Notes under the pieces: model-generated
Seen by the model: the letters and a program-made list of their open reading frames with translations, nothing else
Database searches by the model: none
What the model was told of the DNA's origin: nothing
Translations under genes and position numbers: made by a program
Assembly: GCF_947258355.1 (NCBI RefSeq)
Contig: NZ_CAMYIC010000063.1
Span: 1-64,000, forward strand
Direction: 5' to 3'
Source: an uncultured Allomuricauda sp.
Lineage (GTDB): Bacteria > Bacteroidota > Bacteroidia > Flavobacteriales > Flavobacteriaceae
DNA: 64,000 nt
Part shown: positions 55,008 through 63,300 of the stretch, one piece after another
How positions within the stretch are numbered: position 1 is the stretch's first letter
How the letters are laid out: each line of letters starts with the position of its first letter

Positions 55008-56408
55008 ATGAAAAGTAACAATTCAAACAAAAGAAGAAAGTTTTTAAGGCAGATCGGAGCCACGACTTTGGCTTCTGCCGCCACCCCATTTGCATCCTTT
55101 GCAGCCCAAGAAAAAGCCGAGGAGCGAATATTGAGATACGATAGGGAATTTTCCAACAACGATAAAGTAAGGATAGGTGTAATCGGGTATGGGGTTCAAG
55201 GCCATTTTGATTTGAACACTGCGCTTCGGGTTCCGGGTGTTGAACTTGCTGGCATATGTGATCTTTACAAAGGTAGGTTAACCAGGGCCCAAGAAGAATA
55301 TGGGAAGGGTCTATTTGTTACCAGAAGCTACAAAGATCTGTTGGACAGGGATGACATTGATGCGGTACTGATCTGCACTACAGATGTATGGCATTCCCAA
55401 ATAACCTTGGATGCCCTCGCCAAAGGCAAACATGTGTATTTGGAAAAACCGATGATGCATAAAATAGATGAGGGTTACCCCATGATGAAAGCCGCTGAAA
55501 AATCGGGCAAAGTATTTCAAGTTGGAAGTCAAAGGGTAAGTAGTGTTGGATATGCAAAAGCAAAAGAGCTTTTGGCTGCTGGGGAGATAGGTAAACTAAA
55601 TATGGTGCAGGCCGCCTGGGATCGTCAGAGCTCTATTGGAGCATGGGAATATACCATTCCAGATGATGCAAGCCCCGAGACCACCGACTGGGACACTTTT
55701 ATTGAAGCAACGGACAAAATGGAATTTGATGCCAAAAAATTCTTTTGGTGGAGAGCTTTCAAAGAACTTGGAACAGGGGTAGCGGGAGACCTTTATATCC
55801 ATTTATTGAGCGGAACCCATTTCATTACCAATTCAAAAGGACCGGAAAGCATTTATAGTACAGGACAATTTAGTTATTGGAACGATGGTAGAAACATGCC
55901 CGATGTAATGTCCGGTGTGATGCAATATCCCGAAAGCGAAGAGCATCCGGCCTTTCAATTAAACTTGCGTGTTAATTTTATTAGCGGTACGGGAGGTCAG
56001 GAAATCATACAATTGATTGGTTCCGAAGGGACAATAACCATAAACAGAAACGATATCACAGTTGGGTACAGTAAAATGCCGGAAGCTCCCGGTTTTGGAG
56101 GGTATGATTCCGTTTTTACTTTTCCAAAGGAAATGCAAGATCGTATGACGGCAAATTATAACGCCAAATGGACCGAGGCACAGCAAAAGAGACATCCAAA
56201 AGGTGATGTAATTTATAAAGCACCAGAAGGTTACAGTGATCATTTAGACCACTTTACCAACTTCTTTGACGCCATCCGGTCTGGAAAAGAAGTTGTGGAA
56301 GATGCTGAATTTGGTTTTAGGGCGGCAGCTCCAGCACTTGCTTGCAATACCAGTTATTTTGACAAGAAAATAATGCATTGGGATCCCAAGAAGATGAAAC
56401 TCGTATAA
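55008..56408 (+). CDS. Exported Gfo/Idh/MocA-family oxidoreductase
   Basis: 466 residues with a Tat-like N-terminus (SNKRRKFLRQIGATTLASAA). The Rossmann motif is GVIGYGVQGH (about 57-66), and the conserved EKP lies in LEKPMMHK (about 145). The C-terminal alpha/beta domain holds HLLSGTHF (about 265). It is an NAD(P)-dependent sugar or sugar-acid dehydrogenase of the exported group common in marine Bacteroidetes, which carry the cofactor through the Tat pathway. It follows the TolB-like gene and is convergent with the fucosidase, suggesting a shared sugar pathway. The intergenic 56409-56542 has nothing notable apart from a weak hairpin. Confidence 0.92.
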   Translation: MKSNNSNKRRKFLRQIGATTLASAATPFASFAAQEKAEERILRYDREFSNNDKVRIGVIGYGVQGHFDLNTALRVPGVELAGICDLYKGRLTRAQEEYGKGLFVTRSYKDLLDRDDIDAVLICTTDVWHSQITLDALAKGKHVYLEKPMMHKIDEGYPMMKAAEKSGKVFQVGSQRVSSVGYAKAKELLAAGEIGKLNMVQAAWDRQSSIGAWEYTIPDDASPETTDWDTFIEATDKMEFDAKKFFWWRAFKELGTGVAGDLYIHLLSGTHFITNSKGPESIYSTGQFSYWNDGRNMPDVMSGVMQYPESEEHPAFQLNLRVNFISGTGGQEIIQLIGSEGTITINRNDITVGYSKMPEAPGFGGYDSVFTFPKEMQDRMTANYNAKWTEAQQKRHPKGDVIYKAPEGYSDHLDHFTNFFDAIRSGKEVVEDAEFGFRAAAPALACNTSYFDKKIMHWDPKKMKLV

Positions 56409-56542
56409 CAAATTTCTCATTGTTTCTTTTGGAAAGCAAAAGGAGGCATTAGGGTTTTTCCAATAAGGTATCTCGGATTGTTTTACTACAAATGGAATCA
56501 GCCTATTGTCTCCCCAAAAGATTCAACTTTGCCCCACATATC

Positions 56543-57958
56543 TTAATAAATCTCCACATTGGAAATCACGGGACTTTCTAGAGCCTTGGTTATCTCGATC
56601 TTTATTTTTGATGTGTTAATTCCGTTAAGAGGTAAAATTCGTTTGTAGCCAATGGTTGTTTCACTATCTACCTTCGCCCACGCTTCATTTATCCAGGCGT
56701 ATATATCGAAGGCTTCCACTCGTTGACCCAGAGCAATGTGCTCTTGAACAACCAAGTAATTCACTTCCTGGGCTGCATCCATATCAATTTGAAATGATGC
56801 TGTAGTTATTCCATCATCTGTGGCCCAGTAAGTGCTCTCATTGCCATCTGTTAAGTTCAATGGAGCGAACCTTTGGTCGTTACCCCTAAATGTGCTGGCC
56901 ACAACTTTTGTGGATTTGGCTAGATTATTTTTAAAAACACTGTCCAAAATCTTTCTAAAACCCTGTAATGCCGCTACATCATTCTCATGGAACAACCCTC
57001 TTGTGTCCGGAGGAATATTCAACAACAAGGTAGAGCCCCTGCCCACTGAGGTAAGGTAGCGCTCAAACAAATTTTCAGGGCTCCTTACCAAACTATCCTC
57101 TGCTTTGTGGTAAAACCACCCTGGTCTTATCGAAACATTCACTTCTGCAGGAATCCATTCACTGCCTCCCTTTGTACCGTGCTGGAGCAATTTTTCAATA
57201 CCAAACTTACCTGCAAATAGGGTGTCCGGTGTAATGGTATTCCAATTGGTTTTTCCACCAATCCCCCTTTCATTGCCCACCCATCGTAAACTTGGGCCAG
57301 CATCGCTAAAAAACAATACTTGTGGTTGTATGGAATCTACCATTTTCAATGTTGTGGGCCAATCATAGTAATTCTTTCTATCGATTGTCCTTGTTTCCCG
57401 AGCACCACCGTAATAACCATCTCCTCCATTGGCCCCATCGAACCACATTTCGAATACCGGTCCATAATTTGTGAAAAGTTCTTTGAGCTGGTTTCGATAA
57501 TATTCCACATAGGAGGCTTCTCCATAATCGGAACGGTTCCTGTCCCACGGCGACAGATAAACCCCAAATTTGAGTCCATGTGCTGCGGCTGATTCGGACA
57601 CTGATTTTACGATATCCCCCTTGCCCGATTTAAATGGGCTATTTTTAACGGAATGCTCGGTATAGGCCGATGGCCATAAAGCAAACCCATCATGATGCTT
57701 TGCTGTTAAGATCACACCTTTGAATCCGGCATTTTTTAACGTCTTCATCCATTGATCTGCATTGAACGATGTTGGATTGAAGAGTTCTGGAGATTCATCC
57801 CCATACCCCCATTCCTTATCGGTAAAAGTGTTTATGGTGAAATGGATAAATGCATTCATTTCCATTTTGTGCCAAGCCAATTGCTCTTCAGAAGGAATCG
57901 GTCCAATAGCTTCCGGAGGTTTGACCCTATTCTCTTTTTGGCATGATACATAGGCCAA
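56543..57958 (-). CDS. Alpha-L-fucosidase (GH29) lipoprotein with F5/8-type C-terminus
   Basis: 471 residues counted from the TTG at 57958, which is probably not the true start. GH29 marks are HHDGFALWPS (about 90), the nucleophile Asp in FEMWFDGANGG (about 172) and the WNTITPD region. A discoidin-like domain follows from about 355 (NLTDGNESTYW, then RVEAFDIYAW). Upstream in frame the sequence reads LIKTIIIITSLAYVSCQK, a lipoprotein signal with lipobox AYVSC, yet no ATG, GTG or TTG precedes it before a stop; only CTG (57988) or ATC/ATT codons are available. Either a non-standard start is used or the ATG has been lost. Confidence 0.9.
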   Translation of the reverse strand: MAYVSCQKENRVKPPEAIGPIPSEEQLAWHKMEMNAFIHFTINTFTDKEWGYGDESPELFNPTSFNADQWMKTLKNAGFKGVILTAKHHDGFALWPSAYTEHSVKNSPFKSGKGDIVKSVSESAAAHGLKFGVYLSPWDRNRSDYGEASYVEYYRNQLKELFTNYGPVFEMWFDGANGGDGYYGGARETRTIDRKNYYDWPTTLKMVDSIQPQVLFFSDAGPSLRWVGNERGIGGKTNWNTITPDTLFAGKFGIEKLLQHGTKGGSEWIPAEVNVSIRPGWFYHKAEDSLVRSPENLFERYLTSVGRGSTLLLNIPPDTRGLFHENDVAALQGFRKILDSVFKNNLAKSTKVVASTFRGNDQRFAPLNLTDGNESTYWATDDGITTASFQIDMDAAQEVNYLVVQEHIALGQRVEAFDIYAWINEAWAKVDSETTIGYKRILPLNGINTSKIKIEITKALESPVISNVEIY

Positions 57959-58153
57959 AGAAGTGATTATAATGATGGTTTTGATCAGGTTTCTCGTGAT
58001 ACGTGGGTTATCTTATTTGAATCTATTTGCCAAAAGATGGCTTCAAGATACTCAAATCGCTTTATTCCGCCTTGTGATTTTAAGGACAGGATTACCCAAC
58101 AACCTTTGCCTCCCTAAAATCAAACTTTATCATCAAAATTGGCAATAAAAGAA

Positions 58154-58266
58154 ATGAGAACTTTATATCCAATAAAGGCACCTGAATTTAAAAATGAAAT
58201 TGTACAACTGTTGGAAAGAGCTTCGGACTTAAATAAAGATACCATCAAAAACAGTATCGGAACATA
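58154..58266 (+). pseudogene. Possible remnant of a truncated gene
   Basis: An open frame from the ATG at 58154, starting RTLYPIKAPEF, with a codon pattern like real genes of the window and a helical character (NEIVQLLERASDLNKD). The frame runs without a stop into the antisense of the neighbouring reductase gene after about 38 codons, losing coding character near 58266. I do not recognise the family. It may be the 5' end of a gene cut by a deletion next to the frameshifted reductase C-terminus, or chance. The space 57959-58285 otherwise contains only the fucosidase signal region. Confidence 0.25.
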
Positions 58267-58285
58267 TCCTAAACGGCAGCCTTGT

Positions 58286-58816
58286 TCAAGACATCAACAA
58301 GGTCATCATTCGCTCAAATTTATCTTGATATTCAACCGCAAGCGTTTTTGTGTCATTGGCATACAAATCCTGCATTACAATAGGTACGCTATAGGGTAAG
58401 GTCCACGCTCGCAATGTATTGGCAACTACTCGCATGTTATCCACTCCTGTAGAAGCATTACCTCCATATGCCCAACAAATCAAGGCCACTTTAATGTGAC
58501 TTAAATAAGGTTCATTCTCCCGAGCACTTACAATTAACCAATCCAAGCAGTTTTTCATAGCACCCGTCATTCCTCCATGATACAGTGGGCTGAACCAAAT
58601 ATGCCTTTCACAGCTGCGGAAGAGATCCACCATCTTTTCTACAGATTGAGGAACTCCCTCGGTATCCTCAGAAAAAAAAGGAATGCTGTTTTCGGCCAAA
58701 TTAAAGACCACTACTTCAACACCCATGCCCCTAAGCGTTGTTTTAAAATAATCAACGATATGATTGGCCGCATTCGATTTGGTAGAATTTGTTCCGTTGA
58801 AAACAAGTACTCTCAT
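58286..58816 (-). CDS. NADPH-dependent FMN reductase-like flavodoxin-fold protein, C-terminus frameshifted
   Basis: 176 residues. The flavodoxin-like fold opens with MRVLVFNGTNSTKSNAANHI (FMN phosphate loop) and has IWFSPLYHGGMTGAMKNCLDWL (about 75-96), typical of the NADPH-dependent FMN reductase group. The last residues MMTLLMS look abnormal. One base restored in the ATGATG at about 58310 would continue the frame as DDLVDVLNKAAV up to a stop at 58269-58271. So the annotated end is probably a frameshift or a sequencing error. Function likely remains, because only the last few residues change. Confidence 0.8.
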   Translation of the reverse strand: MRVLVFNGTNSTKSNAANHIVDYFKTTLRGMGVEVVVFNLAENSIPFFSEDTEGVPQSVEKMVDLFRSCERHIWFSPLYHGGMTGAMKNCLDWLIVSARENEPYLSHIKVALICWAYGGNASTGVDNMRVVANTLRAWTLPYSVPIVMQDLYANDTKTLAVEYQDKFERMMTLLMS

Positions 58817-58900
58817 ATTTCCTTTGCTTGAAGGTTTTTTATACTAGGTGAAAATACCATTGCTGATTTGAAATTGTCAGCCTGTAAATTATGGAATAAT

Positions 58901-58942
58901 AATTAAAAGTTAATCCAGGACAGCAATGACCATCCTGGATTA
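58901..58942 (-). terminator. Terminator after the superoxide dismutase gene
   Basis: TAATCCAGGA (58911-58920) pairs with TCCTGGATTA (58933-58942), loop of 12. On the minus strand it is followed by ACTTTTAATTATT. It lies 19 bp past the sod stop. Confidence 0.75.
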
Positions 58943-58960
58943 GCTTAAGTATACAATTAA

Positions 58961-59569
58961 TTAAGATATAGCGTCCAAATAACGTTTTTCCACCTCTTTC
59001 CAATCAACGAGGTTCCAGAATGCATCGATGTATTCCGGTCTTTTGTTTTGATAATTCAAATAATAGGCATGTTCCCATACATCCAATCCCAAAATTGGCG
59101 TTCCTTGGTCTTCTGCGGTATCCATTAAAGGATTATCTTGATTGGGCGTGGAAGTAACTTTTAAGTTCCCATCTGCATCCACGATCAACCAAGCCCAACC
59201 AGAACCGAATCGGGTTGCTGCAGCCTTTGAAAAATTGGTTTTAAGCTCATCCAAAGACCCGAATGTTTTATCGATGGCCTCGGACAATGTAGCTGGCATT
59301 TCAGTACCATTGGGTGTTAAAATTGTCCAGAAAAGACTGTGATTGTAATGTCCTCCTCCATTGTTTCGGATAGCTACGGACAATGTTGATATTTTACCCA
59401 AAAGGGTATTAAGGTCAGTACCCTCAATTTCCGCTTCTTCCAAAGCAGCATTCAATTTATTTACGTAGCCTTGGTGATGCTTGGTATGGTGAATTTCCAT
59501 GGTTCTGGCATCAATATAGGGTGCAAGTGCATCGTAGCTATAAGGTAACTCTGGTAATTTGTAACTCAT
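58961..59569 (-). CDS. Fe/Mn superoxide dismutase
   Basis: 202 residues from the ATG at 59569; a longer in-frame start (59638) would lie upstream of the predicted transcription start. Metal ligands are His in [11 protein letters not shown] (about 27), His in NHSLFW (about 78), and Asp and His in [24 protein letters not shown] (about 162-185). HNHSLFW and TPNQDNPLM are more like manganese enzymes than iron ones. Cytoplasmic dismutation of superoxide. Divergent from the SufR-like regulator with overlapping promoter elements. Confidence 0.96.
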   Translation of the reverse strand: MSYKLPELPYSYDALAPYIDARTMEIHHTKHHQGYVNKLNAALEEAEIEGTDLNTLLGKISTLSVAIRNNGGGHYNHSLFWTILTPNGTEMPATLSEAIDKTFGSLDELKTNFSKAAATRFGSGWAWLIVDADGNLKVTSTPNQDNPLMDTAEDQGTPILGLDVWEHAYYLNYQNKRPEYIDAFWNLVDWKEVEKRYLDAIS

Positions 59570-59606
59570 AATATGTAGTTTTGAATTAAATAACTTTTTA
59601 AAACAG

Positions 59607-59627
59607 TACAAAGATATTACATTTGTA
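59607..59627. promoter_or_regulatory. Palindrome TACAAA-N9-TTTGTA across the divergent sod/regulator promoters
   Basis: A 21-bp inverted repeat with 6-base arms. It contains the -7 element of sod (minus TATCTTTG, 59609-59616) and, on the plus strand, TACATTTG (59618-59625), a perfect -7 for the regulator gene. A bound regulator could block both. The symmetry may partly follow from two -7 elements placed back to back. Confidence 0.5.
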
Positions 59628-59639
59628 TAATAAACCAAA
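59609..59639 (-). promoter_or_regulatory. Consensus promoter of the superoxide dismutase gene
   Basis: On the minus strand TTTG (59636-59639), 19-bp spacer, TATCTTTG (59609-59616): a perfect match to the Bacteroidetes -33/-7 consensus. The predicted leader is about 35 bases to the ATG at 59569. Confidence 0.7.
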
Positions 59640-59656
59640 TATTTACTTTGTTTATT

Positions 59657-60289
59657 ATGAATAATAATGTTCCAGAAAATGAACGAGCTATTTGGATTCT
59701 CAAAAACGAGGGTGAGAAAACCTTAAAGGAATTGGCCCAAACACTTGGCGTAACAACAGAAGGAGCAAGGTTTCAACTTTTAAAGCTATCCAAGGATGGG
59801 TATGTGAAGTCCGAAAGTCGTGCGATGGGAAGAGGTCGCCCGCAACAATTCTGGTCGTTGACAAAAAAAGGTCATTCCAAATTTCCGGACTCGCATTCGG
59901 AACTGACCTTGAGACTCATCAATAAGATAAAAGAGAATCTTGGAGAGGACACCTTGACCGAGCTTATTAGTTCCACAGGGGAGGATACACTTCAGAACTA
60001 TCGCAATTCTATTCCGGATACAGCAACTTTGGAAGAAAAGATTAAAAAGTTGGCCGAGCTTCGTAAGCAAGAAGGCTATATGGCCACTTATGAGCAAGAT
60101 GAAAACGGAAACTTCCTTTTAATAGAAAATCATTGTCCTATTTGTGCCGCAGCGACTTTATGTCAAGGATTTTGCAGCACAGAGCTCAATACATTTAAAT
60201 CGGTATTGGGGCCCAACACCAAAGTGGAAAGGGTTGACCATATTCTTGCCGGGGCAAGGCGTTGTGCCTACTTGATCAGCAAAAAATAA
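59657..60289 (+). CDS. SufR-like winged-helix regulator with C-terminal Cys cluster
   Basis: 210 residues from the ATG at 59657; a TTG three codons upstream is less likely. An N-terminal winged helix ([28 protein letters not shown], then [15 protein letters not shown]) is followed by a helical part and a Cys cluster [14 protein letters not shown] (about 157-170) with ARRCAYLI near the end. This is the SufR/DeoR-ArsR-like layout in which an Fe-S cluster senses iron or oxidative state. It is divergent from sod with a shared palindrome, which supports direct control of sod and of itself. Confidence 0.85.
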   Translation: MNNNVPENERAIWILKNEGEKTLKELAQTLGVTTEGARFQLLKLSKDGYVKSESRAMGRGRPQQFWSLTKKGHSKFPDSHSELTLRLINKIKENLGEDTLTELISSTGEDTLQNYRNSIPDTATLEEKIKKLAELRKQEGYMATYEQDENGNFLLIENHCPICAAATLCQGFCSTELNTFKSVLGPNTKVERVDHILAGARRCAYLISKK

Positions 60290-60319
60290 TAACCAACCCT
60301 TTTTGTTCTATTAATTTCC

Positions 60320-63300
60320 TTAAAGCGAAGTAGCCTTCACCTCATTATTTTCCAATTGGAATTCGAAGGTGCCCGAACTCAATTCATACGTACCAACCGT
60401 GATTCCATTGCGCACCTCTGTTCCATTATACGTTACTCCCTTTATGGCCTCAAAGTCATCGTTATCCACTCCCATGGGTAAATAAAGCGTGGCGGTAGTA
60501 TTGGCAGGAACAGTGGTTTTATAGGAAGTCATATTTCCTGCACCATCAGAAGTCCAACCACTGTAAATGACACCATAATTGGATTCGTAACTACCCGATA
60601 AAGATTCAAACTCTCCCGCAACCTGTGGCTGCAATACAAAGTGCTTGTATCCAGCTTCTCCCAATCCATGGTCCGTTGTAATACCCAACTGGAACTCATA
60701 CATCCACTGTCCAACAGCACCAAGTGCAAAGTGGTTAAAGGAGTTCATTCGGTTTTCATTATTCTCCTTAAATGCAGCCTTAAATCCGTTCCAGCGCTCC
60801 CAAATGGAGGTCGCACCCTTGGTAACCGGATATAACCATGAGGTATAATCCGTACTTGAAAATAATTTATAGGCCTCATCTACCTTTCCTCCCCTACTTA
60901 GCGAAGGCAAGATATTCGGTGTTCCCGAAAAACCTGTGGTAATGGTATAAGGCAAGAAATCCTCAGTAACCTGTTCGCTATTCATTCCAAAACCACCCAA
61001 GGGTCCCTCTCTCATGGGATATTCCACACGGGAACCATCCGCATTTGTATTACTGGATGATGGCAAGGACACCAATTCCGCCAAATAGGCTTCTGCTTTG
61101 GGTCTGTTCTCTTCATTAAACACATTAAAGTTCAAGGGGGTTGCATAAGATGTTTGTGAATGTACGATTAGCCCATTAAGGTTTCTGGTTCTTCCTGACT
61201 CAGGGTCGACAAAAAATTGGTTCCACTCATCCTTCGCCTTACTGTGTCTATCTCTTAGCTCATTGGCATATGTTGTTTCCCCAATAGCTTCGGCCATGAT
61301 CGCTGTAACCTCCATCATATAAATATAAATGGCATTATTCACCAGTTCAGGTGGTGTATTGTTGTCCATGGCCAACCAATCGGCAAGCCCATCGGTTTTG
61401 GAGGACAAATAGGTATACTCTTCGTTAAAATCGTAATAATCCATACCATCCAACCATAGGCGCATGGTCTCCATATTTTCTTCGATAACTTTGGTATCAC
61501 CATACTGCACATATAATTGCCACGGTACCATACATACTGCCGCTGCCCATGTTGTTCCATTGGCAAATGTGGTATCGTCTGTCATATTGTAGGTTGGAAC
61601 TGTGCTGCCTATTCCCCCAGGCGCTTCTGTTTCACTCCCAACGCCTTGATCATCGCGTAAGGCGACCATCCATTGCCGGAAAAAATTGTAGGTATCAGAA
61701 TTATACGTGCCTGTTCTTGTGTAGGCTTGGGCATCTCCAGTCCACCCCATTCGCTCGTTACGTTGCGGACAATCAGTTGGCAGCGTAAAGAAATTCCCCA
61801 ATTGACTACGCTGTATATTTTTGAAGAGTTGATTGGCCAGTTCCCCCGTTTTTCCATCTTTGGTAGTTGCAGCATAGGTTCCCGTAGGCAATTCATCAGA
61901 AGACAGAGATAAACCAATTACGTTTTCCAAGGGCAATGCCCCTGTATGATTTGGCAATGTTATCTGAATATACTGGTATCCCCTAAATGTTGTTCTTGGT
62001 TGAATTACGGCTTTGCCATCATTCTTGGCAATGTAGAAATCAGTTGCCATGGCCGCCCGATAATTCTCGGTGAGTATTCTTCCTGCAATACCTTTTCCAT
62101 TCTCGTAACCATACATGTCGATGTATTGGAGTTCATCGCCATCCAAACCTGGATAAACTTGTTCCCCATAACGTAAAATAACGGTATCTCCTTTTTTAAG
62201 CCATCCTTCGGGCACCGTAATTGAAGGAACTCCAACCATGTTGACACCCATGTTATAGGTATATGTGGTTTCGTCTTCACTATGGATTTCCATAAGCTCA
62301 GTGGCTTGTAAACGCTCAACTACGCGAACAGGACGGTCGTAACGGGAAACGATTTCAAAATCTATCCATTCCCTGGGTTCGACAACTTCGGCTTCGGCCC
62401 ATCCATCAGAATCATAGGCTGTTGTAGTCCAACCATTGGTGTTGCCATCAACAGCAATCTGTTCTTCTTTGAGAGCATTGTATCGTTCTCCTTGGAAAAA
62501 ACTTCCATATTCGACAGGACCCTCGGTGAATATTTTCCATGTGTCAGTATTGGTTACCACGGTCTGTTCTGTTCCGTCCGAATAAGTAATGACCAACTTG
62601 GCCAACAATGCTTCAGTATCTCCAAAAAAGTTGAAATTGGCAGGGGTATAGGTCATATAGCCCGTGTACCATCCCGGAAAAATAAGTGCCCCAATAGCAT
62701 TCTCCCCTTGGTTGATGTTTTTGGTAACATCATATGCATAATAACCCAAAGTTTCTCGAAATTGTGTAGCACCTGGTGCAAACCAATCCTCTCCTATCCT
62801 ATCGCCATTTATGTATACCTCGTTGGAACCCATGGAGGTTACATATAGTTTTGCCTTGGCAATGCTTTTATCTTCTATATTGAAGTTTGACCGTAACATG
62901 GTTGCTGAACCATGACTTGGGTCTGCATATTGAATCAATGTTTGGTCCGAAGTATTGCTAACTTCAATAGAGCCATCCTGATTCAAACTGACACCTTCAA
63001 AATCTTCAAATATGGAATAAGTCGCACCTGTATCCCGACCAAAAACTACATTGTTCGTTGGGTCGCTTTTCCCTGCATTCAAAATTTTATAATCCTTAAA
63101 AACAACCTTACTGCCAGGTTGCGAACCAAAGCCAACGGAATTGATATGTGGGTATGTTAAAAAGTTTCCACCACCGGCACCTGTAACCGAAAATCCCATT
63201 TCCCTAAACTGAGGGGGTATGGGGTTGTTGGGGTCTTCCGGCTCCAACTGCAGTATTTTTCCATTGATCTTAATAACAATGTTACTGGCATTTACGCCTA

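Noticed and set aside
57963..58148. 61-codon open frame on the plus strand upstream of the fucosidase
   Set aside because: Overlaps the fucosidase signal region antisense; no family likeness and no promoter.
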